Assembly (NCBI GenBank): GCA_031290535.1
Contig: JAITNI010000024.1
Location: 1 to 10,806, forward strand
Source: Zoogloeaceae bacterium
GTDB taxonomy: Bacteria > Pseudomonadota > Gammaproteobacteria > Burkholderiales > Rhodocyclaceae
Length of the DNA stretch: 10,806 nucleotides
Reading direction: 5' to 3'
The notes below the pieces were generated by a model. It searched no databases, was not told where the DNA came from, and saw only the letters and a program-made list of their open reading frames with translations. Positions within the stretch are counted from its first letter, which is position 1, and the number at the start of each line of letters is the position of its first letter. Of the stretch, positions 1 through 7,055 are shown piece after piece. Both the position numbers and the translations under genes were made by a program.

Positions 1-407
1 CCAATCTCTTTGAATGCCCGCCGGAAATCCTGCGGACGCTGGAAGGCATGGAAAAAATTCTGATCGACCCGCCCCGCGAAGGGGCGCTGGACATCGTCAA
101 ATCCCTGCCGGAGCAGGGCGGCCCCCAACGGCTGGTGTACATTTCCTGCAACCCCGCCACCCTCGCCCGCGATGCCGCCATTCTGGTGAGCCAGAAGCAT
201 TACCGCTTGCGAAGCGCCGGCGCAATCAACATGTTTCCGCACACGGCGCATGTGGAATCCATCGCCGTATTTGAACACGGGTCGAGCGCAATCCCCGCCA
301 TTCATGGCGGGGTCAGCGAGACAAAGCGTGTGGGGAAGCCAGAGGCTTCCCCTGAACCGTATCGAGGAATCCCCGGCCTTCAGGCCGGGGGGACTCAAAA
401 GGATTGA
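1..407 (+). CDS. rlmD: 23S rRNA (uracil-5-)-methyltransferase RlmD, C-terminal part, with extended tail
   Basis: This is the 3' end of a gene that begins before the window; the frame is open from base 3. RlmD transfers a methyl group from S-adenosylmethionine to U1939 of 23S rRNA. Visible family motifs are [10 protein letters not shown], the [13 protein letters not shown] block that holds the nucleophilic cysteine, and the terminal [15 protein letters not shown] block. MFPHT.H.ES distinguishes RlmD from TrmA. The N-terminal TRAM and iron-sulfur parts lie outside the window. E. coli RlmD stops a few residues after this last block. Here about 40 further residues follow, rich in G, P, E and K and unlike the family. 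They are encoded by three GC-rich hairpins (293-390), so an inserted element probably supplied a new stop codon. Family assignment is firm; the origin of the tail is inferred. Confidence 0.93.
   Translation, partial: NLFECPPEILRTLEGMEKILIDPPREGALDIVKSLPEQGGPQRLVYISCNPATLARDAAILVSQKHYRLRSAGAINMFPHTAHVESIAVFEHGSSAIPAIHGGVSETKRVGKPEASPEPYRGIPGLQAGGTQKD
293..400 (+). repeat. Three tandem GC-rich hairpins, resembling an IS200/IS605-type right end
   Basis: Three perfect stem-loops follow each other inside the extended tail of rlmD. They are CCCCGCCA-ttca-TGGCGGGG (293-312), GGGGAAGCC-aga-GGCTTCCCC (332-352) and CCCCGGCC-ttca-GGCCGGGG (371-390), followed by ggactcaa. The first and third share stem architecture and the TTCA loop. 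A final CCCCGGCC/GGCCGGGG hairpin preceded by GAAT and followed by GGA..TCAA is, from memory, typical of the 3' end of tnpB-carrying IS200/IS605 elements and their omegaRNA scaffold. There is no tnpB body, transposase or left end here, so at most this is a remnant. There is no T-run, so it is not a normal intrinsic terminator. The hairpins are certain; the assignment is a hypothesis. Confidence 0.5.
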
Positions 408-414
408 GCCACGC

Positions 415-445
415 TAGACGGGTACGGGTCGGCTTATGCTAGAAT
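415..445 (+). promoter_or_regulatory. Sigma-70 promoter with extended -10 for tRNA-Ser
   Basis: TGCTAGAAT at 437-445 is an extended -10 (TG-n-hexamer, with TAGAAT matching 5 of 6 consensus bases). TAGACG at 415-420 is a weak -35 with a long 19-nt spacer, which the extended -10 could offset. Transcription would start near 452, about 85 nt before the mature tRNA. Confidence 0.55.
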
Positions 446-452
446 GCGCGCC

Positions 453-482
453 TTCGGAAACAGAAAATTTTCCCTTTCCGAA
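453..482 (+). repeat. Inverted repeat in the tRNA precursor leader
   Basis: TTCGGAAA (453-460) and TTTCCGAA (475-482) are exact inverted complements separated by 14 A/T-rich bases. They lie just after the predicted start of the tRNA-Ser precursor and would give it a 5' hairpin. Function unknown. Confidence 0.5.
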
Positions 483-489
483 ATCCCTC

Positions 490-537
490 AAAAGTGTGGC
501 AGAGCGGTTGAGCGCGCCGGTCTTGAAAACTGTTGCG
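490..537 (+). pseudogene. Degenerate 5' partial copy of tRNA-Ser
   Basis: This segment aligns without gaps, at an offset of exactly 48 nt, to the 5' half of the intact tRNA-Ser that starts at 538. From 494 to 530 I count 32 of 37 bases identical, including the D-arm start GTGTGGCAGAG and the anticodon-arm stretch CCGGTCTTGAAAAC. The 5' acceptor strand has decayed (AAAAGTG against GGAGGTG). The 3' side of the anticodon stem no longer pairs, and there is no variable arm, T arm or CCA. It therefore cannot fold into a tRNA. It abuts the intact gene and lies in the same predicted transcript. A partial tandem duplication that later decayed is the simplest explanation. Confidence 0.75.
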
Positions 538-625
538 GGAGGTGTGGCAGAGTGGTCGATTGCACCGGTCTTGAAAACCGGCAACGGGCAACCGTTCGTG
601 AGTTCGAATCTCACCGCCTCCGCCA
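538..625 (+). tRNA. tRNA-Ser (anticodon UGA)
   Basis: An 88-nt serine tRNA with encoded CCA. The acceptor strands GGAGGTG (538-544) and CGCCTCC (615-621) pair with one G-U, followed by discriminator G622 and CCA 623-625. The anticodon stem CCGGT/ACCGG encloses loop CTTGAAA, with anticodon TGA at 572-574. A long class II variable arm follows. The T arm is GTGAG-TTCGAAT-CTCAC (598-614). The UGA anticodon reads UCN serine codons, mainly UCA and UCG. No T-run terminator follows; only 3 nt separate the CCA from the stop codon of the opposing response regulator gene. Confidence 0.96.
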
Positions 626-628
626 GCC

Positions 629-1399
629 CTATGCGTCCGGCGGCGCAAAGCCGGGGGCGTCTTGCTCCCCCGTGTCGCCGCTCAGCCATCTGACGGACGA
701 CAAAAACAGATAGCCCGCCCCATACACTGTCTTGATGATTTCCTGGCACTGGCCGCCTTCGTCCAGTTTGCGGCGCAGGCGGGAGACGCGGGCGTCGATG
801 CTGCGATCCATCGGGGTTTGTTCGCGGTTGCCGAGCAACTGTTCGCGTTGCAGAATGCGGTTGGGATTGGCGAGAAAAATACGCAGCAGGTCGGCTTCTG
901 CCGTGCTCAACACCTGTTCGCCGCCACGCGGGTTTTTCAGGGTGTTGTTGGCGGGATTGAAGCGCCAGCCGGAAAATTCCGCGCTGGGGGGATTCGGCTG
1001 GCGGATGTCGAGACCGGGCGTCTGGCGGCGGCGCAGGACGCTGCGGATACGCGCCACCAGCTCCCGCGCCTCGAAGGGCTTGACCATGTAATCATCCGCG
1101 CCGAGTTCCAGACCCATTACCCGGTCGCTGACGTGGGCGCGGCCCGTGACGATCAGGACGCCGCAATCGCTGATGTTGCGGACATGCTGCATCAGGGTCA
1201 TGCCGTCCATGTCCGGCAGACCGAGGTCAATGATGCAGAGGTCGGGGGTCTGGGCGCGCAGGCGGCGCAGCAGTTCCGCCGCGTTGCGGCAGGTGTGCGT
1301 GGCGAAGGAAAAACTTTGCAGGGCCAGTTCCATTGTGCGCGCGACCTCCGGGTCGTCTTCGACAATGAACACCAGAGGGGATGGGGCGTTCTGTTTCAT
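629..1399 (-). CDS. OmpR-family two-component response regulator
   Basis: A 256-residue DNA-binding response regulator. The receiver domain spans about residues 8-122. It has the acidic triad E14/D15/D16, phosphoacceptor D58 in IIDLGLPDMDG, T85 and K107 in VKPF. A winged-helix output domain follows at about 145-233, with SIDARVSRLRRKL as recognition-helix region and TVYGAGYLF as wing. Some 20 residues rich in G, D and P extend beyond the normal wing end. The start ATG overlaps the kinase stop by 4 nt (ATGA, 1396-1399), so translation is probably coupled and the upstream kinase is the likely partner. The regulated genes cannot be told from the window. The stop codon lies 3 nt from the tRNA-Ser gene on the other strand. 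Confidence 0.93.
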   Translation of the reverse strand: MKQNAPSPLVFIVEDDPEVARTMELALQSFSFATHTCRNAAELLRRLRAQTPDLCIIDLGLPDMDGMTLMQHVRNISDCGVLIVTGRAHVSDRVMGLELGADDYMVKPFEARELVARIRSVLRRRQTPGLDIRQPNPPSAEFSGWRFNPANNTLKNPRGGEQVLSTAEADLLRIFLANPNRILQREQLLGNREQTPMDRSIDARVSRLRRKLDEGGQCQEIIKTVYGAGYLFLSSVRWLSGDTGEQDAPGFAPPDA

Positions 1400-3021
1400 G
1401 AATACTCCAGGGATGATTTCAGGGCGCGAGCCAGCTCCTGCTTTGAAAACGGTTTGCCCAGCAGATGCAGGTCGGGCGTTTCCGCCTTGCCGAGCGCCGC
1501 CTGTTCTTCGTAGCCGCTCATCAGCACCACATGCAGCTCCGGGCGTTTACGCAGGGCGTTCCGCGCCAGTTCGCGGCCACTCATGCCGCCGGGCATGATG
1601 ATGTCGGTGAGTAAAATGGTGATGGCGTCCACCTGCGTCAGAAATTCGACCGCCTGATTGCCGTTTTCTGCTTCCAGTACCGGATAGCCCAGTTCCACCA
1701 GTTGATGACGCACCACGCGCCGGACGTCCGGGTCGTCTTCCACCAACAGCACCAGCGCGTCTGGCGTGGCGTCCTTGACTGGCGTCTGTTCCTCGGGCGG
1801 GATTTCTTCCAGCGCGCCCGCAGCGGCAGGCGGCAGGATGAGCGTAAACAGGCTGCCCTTGCCGGGGGCGCTTTCCACGCGCACGCAGCCGCCGGACTGG
1901 TGGGCGAAGCCGTAAATCATGGAAAGCCCCAAGCCGCTGCCGCGCCCAAATCCCTTGGTGGTAAAAAAAGGGTCGAACACCTTGCTCTTCGTCGCCTCGT
2001 TCATGCCGCAGCCGGTGTCGGAGACTTCGATCCGCACATAGGCGCCGGGAGCAATCTTGTCCTCACGCGCCTGCTGCGCGTCGATGACGACAGGATGCGC
2101 CCGCATTTCCAGCCGCCCGCCCGCCGGCATGGCGTCGCGGGCGTTGAGGGCGAAATTGAGCAGGGCGCTTTCCAGTTGGCCGGGATCGACGCACAGCGAG
2201 AGCGCCTCGTCCGCGAGCTGAAGGCAAAACTGGATGGAGGAGGGCAGCGAATGGCGAATCAGCGGCTCCATGTCCGTCATCAGCGTCCGCACATTGACCA
2301 CCACCGGCTGCAAGGGCTGCTGGCGGGAAAAGGAGAGCAGGCTGCGGACGAGTTGCGCCCCCCGTTTGGCGGCGCGCAGGGCCGGTTCCGCCAGCTCGCG
2401 CACGTCCCGGTGGTCGGAGTAGCCCTCCTGCAAGAGCGACAGGTTGCCGCTGATGATGGTGAGCAGATTGTTGAAATCATGCGCCACGCCGCCGGTCAGT
2501 TGGCCGATGGCTTCCATTTTTTGCGCCTGCGCCAGCGCCGCCTGCATCCGCCGGGTGTCGGTGATGTCGAAGGAAAACTCAAAACAGCCCACCGGCGCGC
2601 CATCCGAGCCGATTTCCGGCACCAGGGTGCTGCGGGCATCCACCAGGGTGCCGTTTTTGCGGATGGCGTGTTCGTGCGTGACGGTTTCGCCCGCAAGGGC
2701 GCGGGCGATGTAGGGACGAATCGCATGGTAGCTTTCTTCACCAATCACGCGCACGATGGGGGAACCGATGACCTCCGATCTGGGCAGGTCAAACCAGTTG
2801 GAATAGCCCTTGTTGGCGTAGCGATAGATTTCGCCCTGATCGAAATAGCTGATTTGCGCCGGAATGGTGTCGATAATCAGGCGCAGACGTTCCTCGCTGC
2901 GAAACAGGGCGGCAGCGATGCTGTTGTTGGCTCCCAGAATATCCCGCAGTTCGGCGCGGGTACGGGTCAGTTCCGTGTGCAGCCGGGCAACCTCGGCTTC
3001 GAGTTCAAGCGCTTCTGTCAT
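1396..3021 (-). CDS. Hybrid histidine kinase (PAS-HisKA-HATPase-REC), soluble
   Basis: A 541-residue sensor kinase without any membrane segment, so probably cytoplasmic. Order of parts: N-terminal coiled coil (about 4-45), PAS domain (about 43-155, ending in the FDITDTRR exit motif), HisKA with phosphoacceptor H181 in GGVAHDFNNLL, and HATPase_c. The last carries the N box NFALNARDAM (289-298), G1 DTGCGM (335-340) and G2 GRGSGLGLS (359-367). A C-terminal receiver domain (about 423-538) has E428/D429/D430, phosphoacceptor D473, S502 and K523. All catalytic residues are present. The PAS ligand is unknown. A stop codon lies just upstream in frame, so ATG 3021 is the only reasonable start, yet it has no Shine-Dalgarno sequence. 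The receiver might take part in a phosphorelay or modulate the kinase; no HPt protein is encoded nearby. Confidence 0.93.
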   Translation of the reverse strand: MTEALELEAEVARLHTELTRTRAELRDILGANNSIAAALFRSEERLRLIIDTIPAQISYFDQGEIYRYANKGYSNWFDLPRSEVIGSPIVRVIGEESYHAIRPYIARALAGETVTHEHAIRKNGTLVDARSTLVPEIGSDGAPVGCFEFSFDITDTRRMQAALAQAQKMEAIGQLTGGVAHDFNNLLTIISGNLSLLQEGYSDHRDVRELAEPALRAAKRGAQLVRSLLSFSRQQPLQPVVVNVRTLMTDMEPLIRHSLPSSIQFCLQLADEALSLCVDPGQLESALLNFALNARDAMPAGGRLEMRAHPVVIDAQQAREDKIAPGAYVRIEVSDTGCGMNEATKSKVFDPFFTTKGFGRGSGLGLSMIYGFAHQSGGCVRVESAPGKGSLFTLILPPAAAGALEEIPPEEQTPVKDATPDALVLLVEDDPDVRRVVRHQLVELGYPVLEAENGNQAVEFLTQVDAITILLTDIIMPGGMSGRELARNALRKRPELHVVLMSGYEEQAALGKAETPDLHLLGKPFSKQELARALKSSLEYS

Positions 3022-3028
3022 GAGCGTG

Positions 3029-3058
3029 ATTCTAAATCAGGACGTCGCACGTTGTCGC
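3029..3058 (-). promoter_or_regulatory. Putative promoter for the kinase-regulator operon, near-leaderless
   Basis: On the minus strand, TAGAAT (3029-3034, 5 of 6 to consensus) is preceded after 18 nt by GCGACA (3053-3058, matching the GACA of TTGACA). Only seven bases separate the -10 from the kinase ATG at 3021. A start at the usual distance would give a transcript with zero to one or two untranslated bases. This fits the missing ribosome binding site. Confidence 0.4.
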
Positions 3059-3443
3059 AAATAAATCATGCTTGTCACGATTCAGTACATTTTAGGGAAA
3101 TTGCTGCAAGCCTACTTTGCGAAGCTAGCCCCAATGAGCCGCAACGCCTGTAAGCGTTTTCCTGAGCCAGCTATCGCCGGTTGATGAAGGCGTAAATAAT
3201 AGAAATGCCAACGCGGAGACAACGTGAAAGTATACAGGAATTCCCCCTTGCCAATCCCATTCGGCCATTTTGGCAATCTTTATTCTTTCCCGGCGTATCT
3301 GTCTCATCCAGGATAAATCCCGTTGGGGGCAACGGGTTATCCCTTTTCGCGTCAGTGGGGTTTGTGCGCGCAAGATGTTGGGCGCGCCTGCAATCCTGCT
3401 GGTTTCATGGTCAAAATGCAGCAATAAAACTGGAGTAGCCTAA
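3059..3443. other. Intergenic region between divergent operons: dyad and hairpins, no credible gene
   Basis: This region separates the kinase operon from etfB. It holds a perfect dyad TTGCCAA (3248-3254)/TTGGCAA (3270-3276), whose arms lie about two helical turns apart and could form an operator. It also holds a hairpin CCCGTTG-gggg-CAACGGG (3319-3336), extendable by an ATAA/TTAT pair, and an inverted GCGCGC pair (3366-3371, 3382-3387). I could not settle on an etf promoter: no hexamer pair with good spacing stands out. Short open frames here have no ribosome binding site or recognisable protein character. Confidence 0.45.
3432..3435 (+). promoter_or_regulatory. Ribosome binding site of etfB
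   Basis: GGAG lies 8 nt upstream of ATG 3444 and supports that start. Confidence 0.7.
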
Positions 3444-4202
3444 ATGAAAGTACTCGTTCCCATCAAACGTGTGGTCGACAAGGACGTCAAGGTGCGTCCC
3501 AAGGCAGACGAAACGGGCGTTGAGCTGGCGAATGTCAAAATGAGCATCAATCCGTTTGACGAAAACGCGGTGGAAGAAGCTGTGCGCCTCAAGGAAAAGG
3601 GCATTGCCACGGAAGTGGTGGTGGTCAGCGTCGGGCCGGACAAGGCCAGGGATACGCTGGTCTCGGCGCTTGCCGTGGGCGCGGATCGCGCCATTCTGGT
3701 GGATTCGGGCGACGCCGAAGTGCAGCCCCTGGCCATCGCCAAACTCCTGAAGGCCGTTGCCGACAAGGAACAGCCGCAGCTCGTCATTTTTGGCCGTCAG
3801 GCGATTGATGATGATGCCGTGCAGACCGGGCAAATTTTCGCCGCCCTGCAAGGCTGGGGGCAGGCGGCTTTTGCGTCCATTTCCAAAGTCGACGTGGCCA
3901 GCGGCAAAGCCACCGTCGGGCGTGAAATCGACGGCGGTCTCGAAACCCTGGAACTCTCCCTGCCTGCCGTCATCACGGCGGATTTGCGTCTGAACGAGCC
4001 GCGTTACGCCAAGCTCCCTGACGTCATGAAGGCGAAGAAAAAGCCGCAGGAAACCACTACGCCCGCCGCGCTGGGCATCGACATCACCCCACGCCTCAAA
4101 ACGCTGAAGGTCAGCGAGCCGCCCAAACGCAAGGGCGGCGGCAAGGTCGCCGATGTGGCGGAACTGGTGAGCAAACTCAAAAACGAAGCAAAGGTGATCT
4201 GA
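3444..4202 (+). CDS. etfB: Electron transfer flavoprotein, beta subunit
   Basis: A 252-residue EtfB, of normal family length. With EtfA it forms the soluble cytoplasmic heterodimer that carries electrons from acyl-CoA dehydrogenases to ETF-QO; this subunit binds the structural AMP. Visible motifs are [12 protein letters not shown] at the N-terminus and [18 protein letters not shown] (37-54). [14 protein letters not shown] (117-130) lies in the nucleotide-binding part. The family signature [13 protein letters not shown] (176-188) runs into [10 protein letters not shown] (191-200), the recognition loop whose leucine (L191 here) docks into partner dehydrogenases. It is the first gene of the operon; its stop is 1 nt before the etfA start. 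EtfB of the non-bifurcating, beta-oxidation type is the best reading, supported by the genes downstream. Confidence 0.97.
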   Translation: MKVLVPIKRVVDKDVKVRPKADETGVELANVKMSINPFDENAVEEAVRLKEKGIATEVVVVSVGPDKARDTLVSALAVGADRAILVDSGDAEVQPLAIAKLLKAVADKEQPQLVIFGRQAIDDDAVQTGQIFAALQGWGQAAFASISKVDVASGKATVGREIDGGLETLELSLPAVITADLRLNEPRYAKLPDVMKAKKKPQETTTPAALGIDITPRLKTLKVSEPPKRKGGGKVADVAELVSKLKNEAKVI

Positions 4203-4203
4203 C

Positions 4204-5133
4204 ATGACTACTCTCGTTATTGCCGAACACGACCACGCCCGCCTGAAAGGCGTCACCCGCAACACGCTGGCGGCGGCCTCCAAACTGGGCGGCGATGTCC
4301 ATGTGCTCGTCGCGGGCAGCAATGCCGCCGCTGCGGCTGGAGAGGCCGCCAAGCTGGCCGGCGTCGCCAAGGTGCTGCTGGTCGACGCGCCCCACTATGC
4401 CGACCAGACGGCGGAAAATCTGGCCGCGCTGGTGGTCTCGCTCGCTGCCGCTTACAGCCACATCCTTGCGCCCGCCTCGGTCTTTGGCAAGAATTTCCTG
4501 CCGCGCGTGGCGGGGCTTCTGGATGTCCAGCAGGTTTCCGACGTCATCGCCATCAATTCGGCGGATACCTTCGTGCGTCCCATTTACGCGGGCAACGCCC
4601 TGGCGACGGTGCAAAGTTCCGATGCCATCAAGGTGTTGACCGTGCGCCCCACGGCCTTTGAACCGGCGGGCGACGGCGGCGCGGCGGCGGTGGAAAATGT
4701 GGCGGCAGGGCCGGATACCGGTCTCGTCAAATTGATCGGGCGCGAAATCGCCAAATCCGAACGCCCCGAACTGGGCGCGGCCAAGATTGTGGTCTCTGGT
4801 GGGCGCGGTCTGGGCAGCGGCGACAATTACAAGAAGCTGCTGGAACCCCTGGCCGACAAGCTGAATGCCGCGCTGGGCGCTTCGCGCGCCGCCGTCGACG
4901 CGGGCTATGTGCCCAACGACTATCAGGTCGGCCAGACCGGCAAGATCGTCGCGCCGCAGCTTTACATCGCCATCGGCATTTCTGGCGCGATTCAGCATCT
5001 GGCGGGCATGAAGGATTCCAAAGTCATTGTCGCCATCAACAAGAACGAAGACGAACCCATCTTCCAGATTGCGGATTATGGGTTGGTCGCCGATCTGAAC
5101 GAAGCCGTGCCGCAACTGATCGCGGCGCTCTGA
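4204..5133 (+). CDS. etfA: Electron transfer flavoprotein, alpha subunit
   Basis: A 309-residue EtfA, of normal length. It holds the redox-active FAD of ETF. The C-terminal FAD domain shows [10 protein letters not shown] (199-208), [17 protein letters not shown] (235-251), [11 protein letters not shown] (256-265) and [16 protein letters not shown] (278-293), all canonical. The N-terminal domain (1 to about 190) packs against EtfB. A Shine-Dalgarno-like AAGGTGA (4191-4197) lies inside the end of etfB, 6 nt before the ATG, so the pair is translationally linked. An 89-nt gap with a stem-loop separates it from the acyl-CoA dehydrogenase gene. Confidence 0.97.
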   Translation: MTTLVIAEHDHARLKGVTRNTLAAASKLGGDVHVLVAGSNAAAAAGEAAKLAGVAKVLLVDAPHYADQTAENLAALVVSLAAAYSHILAPASVFGKNFLPRVAGLLDVQQVSDVIAINSADTFVRPIYAGNALATVQSSDAIKVLTVRPTAFEPAGDGGAAAVENVAAGPDTGLVKLIGREIAKSERPELGAAKIVVSGGRGLGSGDNYKKLLEPLADKLNAALGASRAAVDAGYVPNDYQVGQTGKIVAPQLYIAIGISGAIQHLAGMKDSKVIVAINKNEDEPIFQIADYGLVADLNEAVPQLIAAL

Positions 5134-5140
5134 ACATGAA

Positions 5141-5177
5141 CGCGGCCTTGCCCCGGCCTGTATTGGGGCGGGCTGCG
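5141..5177 (+). other. Intercistronic stem-loop between etfA and the acyl-CoA dehydrogenase gene
   Basis: CGCGGCC (5141-5147) pairs with GGCTGCG (5171-5177, one G-U), and inside it GCCCC (5150-5154) pairs with GGGGC (5165-5169). The loop is 10 nt. No T-run follows, so it is not an intrinsic terminator. It could be a processing or stability element that sets different levels for the upstream and downstream genes. Confidence 0.5.
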
Positions 5178-5222
5178 GTTCCACTTGTAATTCATTTTGG
5201 TTTATAACAGGAGAAGAGATCC

Positions 5223-7034
5223 ATGAGCACCTACAACGCCCCTCTGCAAGACATGCGGTTTGTTCTGAACGAAATTGCCGGATTGAAAGACGTGCTGGCG
5301 CTGCCCGATTTCGCGGAAGTTGACGCCGATACCGTCGATGCGATTCTGGAAGAAGCGGCCAAGTTCGCCACCAATGTCATTGACCCCCTGAACCCCAAGG
5401 GCGACAAGAACGGCCCGCACTGGAAAGACGGCGTCGTGACCGTCATCCCCGAATACAAGGACGCCTATAAGCAATTCTGCGAAAACGGCTGGCATTCCAT
5501 GCCGGTCGATCCCCAGTATGGCGGGCAGGGGCTGCCGCATCTGGTGAATATCGCCGTCAATGAAATGTGGCGTTCCGCCTCCATCGCCTTCGCCCTGTGT
5601 CCGATGCTGACCAGCGGCGCGATTGCTTCCATCTGGCACCATGCTTCCGAAGAGCTGAAGGCCAAATACCTGCCCAAGATGGCGGACGGCACCTGGTCGG
5701 GCACGATGAACCTCACCGAACCGCAGGCCGGTTCCGACCTCACCGCCATTCGCAGCAAGGCCGTGCCGCGTGGCGACGGCACCTATGCCGTCTCCGGCAC
5801 CAAGATTTTCATCACCTGGGGCGAGCATGACATGGCGGAGAACATCATCCACCTCGTCCTCGCCCGCCTGCCGGACGCGCCAGCGGGGCTGAAGGGGATT
5901 TCGCTGTTCCTCGTGCCGAAGTTCCTCGTCAATGACGATGGTTCGCTGGGCGCGCGGAATGACCTCATCTGCTCGGCTTTGGAACACAAGCTCGGCATTC
6001 ACGGCAGCGCCACCTCGGTGATGTCCTATGGCGACAAGGGCGGCGCAATCGGCTGGCTGATCGGCGACGCGGGCAAGGGGGTGGCCTACATGTTCACCAT
6101 GATGAACCACGCCCGCATCAATGTGGGTCTGGAAGGCGTCGGGGTTTCCGAACGCGCCTACCAGCATGCGCTGGCCTATGCCCGCGAACGCATTCAGGGG
6201 CCGATCATCGGCGACAAGGACAGCATCACCACGCCAAAGCCCATCCTGTTCCACCCGGATGTGCGCCGTCTGTTGATCGACATGAAGTCGCGCACCGAAG
6301 CGCTGCGCGCTGTGGCCTACTTCACCGCCGGTCACATGGACAAGGCGCAGCACAGCCCGGACGCGGCGGTGCGCAAGCAAAGTCAGGCATATGTGGAACT
6401 CCTCACCCCGCTCGTCAAGGGCTGGAGTACGGAGAGTTCCATCGAGATCACCTCCGAGGGCATTCAGGTGCACGGCGGCACGGGCTTCATCGAGGAAACC
6501 GGCGCGGCGCAATATTTGCGTGACGCCCGCATCACGGCAATCTACGAAGGCACCACCGCCATCCAGGCCAACGACTACGTCGGCCGCAAAACGGCGCGTG
6601 AAAAAGACGAAGCAGGCAATGTCGGCTTCACCGCCCGGACGCTGTACAAGGAAATCGCCGCCTTCGCCGACAATCTGGCCAAAGACGCCAAACTGGCCGA
6701 CATTGGCCGCGACCTGAAGGAAGCGACGCAGGCCCTGATCGACGTGACCGAATGGGTCATCAAAATCTACGTCGCCGAGCCGCAGGTGGCCCACGCTGGT
6801 TCTGTGCCCTACCTGAAGCTCGGCGGCATCGTGGTCGGCGGCTGGCTGTTGGCCAAATCCGCGCTGATCGCCCAGAAGCGGCTGGACGCGGGCGAAGCGG
6901 AAGGGTACTACAAGGCCAAACTGGCAACCGCCCACTACTACGCGCAACACTGGCTGGTACAGGGACGGGGTCTGGCCAAGGAAATCATCGAAGGCGGCCA
7001 GTCGATTCTGGCGCTGGATGAACCCTTGTTTTAA
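5223..7034 (+). CDS. Acyl-CoA dehydrogenase, long (about 600-residue) DmdC-like type
   Basis: A 603-residue flavoprotein that oxidises an acyl-CoA to the trans-2-enoyl-CoA and hands electrons to ETF. It is longer than the roughly 380-residue short/medium-chain enzymes. The N-terminal YNAPLQDMRFVLNEIAGL is the small extra N-terminal domain of this subgroup (AcylCoA_DH_N type). The FAD/substrate core has LTEPQAGSDL (164-173) and FITWGEHDM (196-204), then QVHGGTGFIEE (415-425) and RITAIYEGTTAIQ (436-448). E442 is the likely catalytic base. Residues from about 460 onwards form the extra C-terminal domain. The family includes fatty-acyl enzymes and 3-methylmercaptopropionyl-CoA dehydrogenase (DmdC), so chain length and substrate cannot be read from sequence. 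AGGAGAAGAG (5209-5218) supports the ATG. Confidence 0.93.
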   Translation: MSTYNAPLQDMRFVLNEIAGLKDVLALPDFAEVDADTVDAILEEAAKFATNVIDPLNPKGDKNGPHWKDGVVTVIPEYKDAYKQFCENGWHSMPVDPQYGGQGLPHLVNIAVNEMWRSASIAFALCPMLTSGAIASIWHHASEELKAKYLPKMADGTWSGTMNLTEPQAGSDLTAIRSKAVPRGDGTYAVSGTKIFITWGEHDMAENIIHLVLARLPDAPAGLKGISLFLVPKFLVNDDGSLGARNDLICSALEHKLGIHGSATSVMSYGDKGGAIGWLIGDAGKGVAYMFTMMNHARINVGLEGVGVSERAYQHALAYARERIQGPIIGDKDSITTPKPILFHPDVRRLLIDMKSRTEALRAVAYFTAGHMDKAQHSPDAAVRKQSQAYVELLTPLVKGWSTESSIEITSEGIQVHGGTGFIEETGAAQYLRDARITAIYEGTTAIQANDYVGRKTAREKDEAGNVGFTARTLYKEIAAFADNLAKDAKLADIGRDLKEATQALIDVTEWVIKIYVAEPQVAHAGSVPYLKLGGIVVGGWLLAKSALIAQKRLDAGEAEGYYKAKLATAHYYAQHWLVQGRGLAKEIIEGGQSILALDEPLF

Positions 7035-7055
7035 CTTGACGTAAAGGGGAACAAC

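Noticed and set aside
371..400. Intrinsic terminator of rlmD
   Set aside because: The hairpin is followed by GGACTCAAAA, without a T-run, and lies before the stop codon of the open frame.
538..629. tRNA-Ser as the attachment site of a genomic island
   Set aside because: There is no integrase, and no direct repeat of the tRNA 3' end was seen. The neighbouring partial copy matches the 5' half, not the 3' end used by integrases.
3125..3424. Minus-strand open frame of 99 residues between the two operons
   Set aside because: It has no ribosome binding site and no recognisable protein features, and it runs through hairpins.
5179..5208. Promoter for the acyl-CoA dehydrogenase gene with -10 TATAAC (5203-5208)
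   Set aside because: There is no acceptable -35 at 16-18 nt, and transcription would start inside the ribosome binding site (5209-5218).
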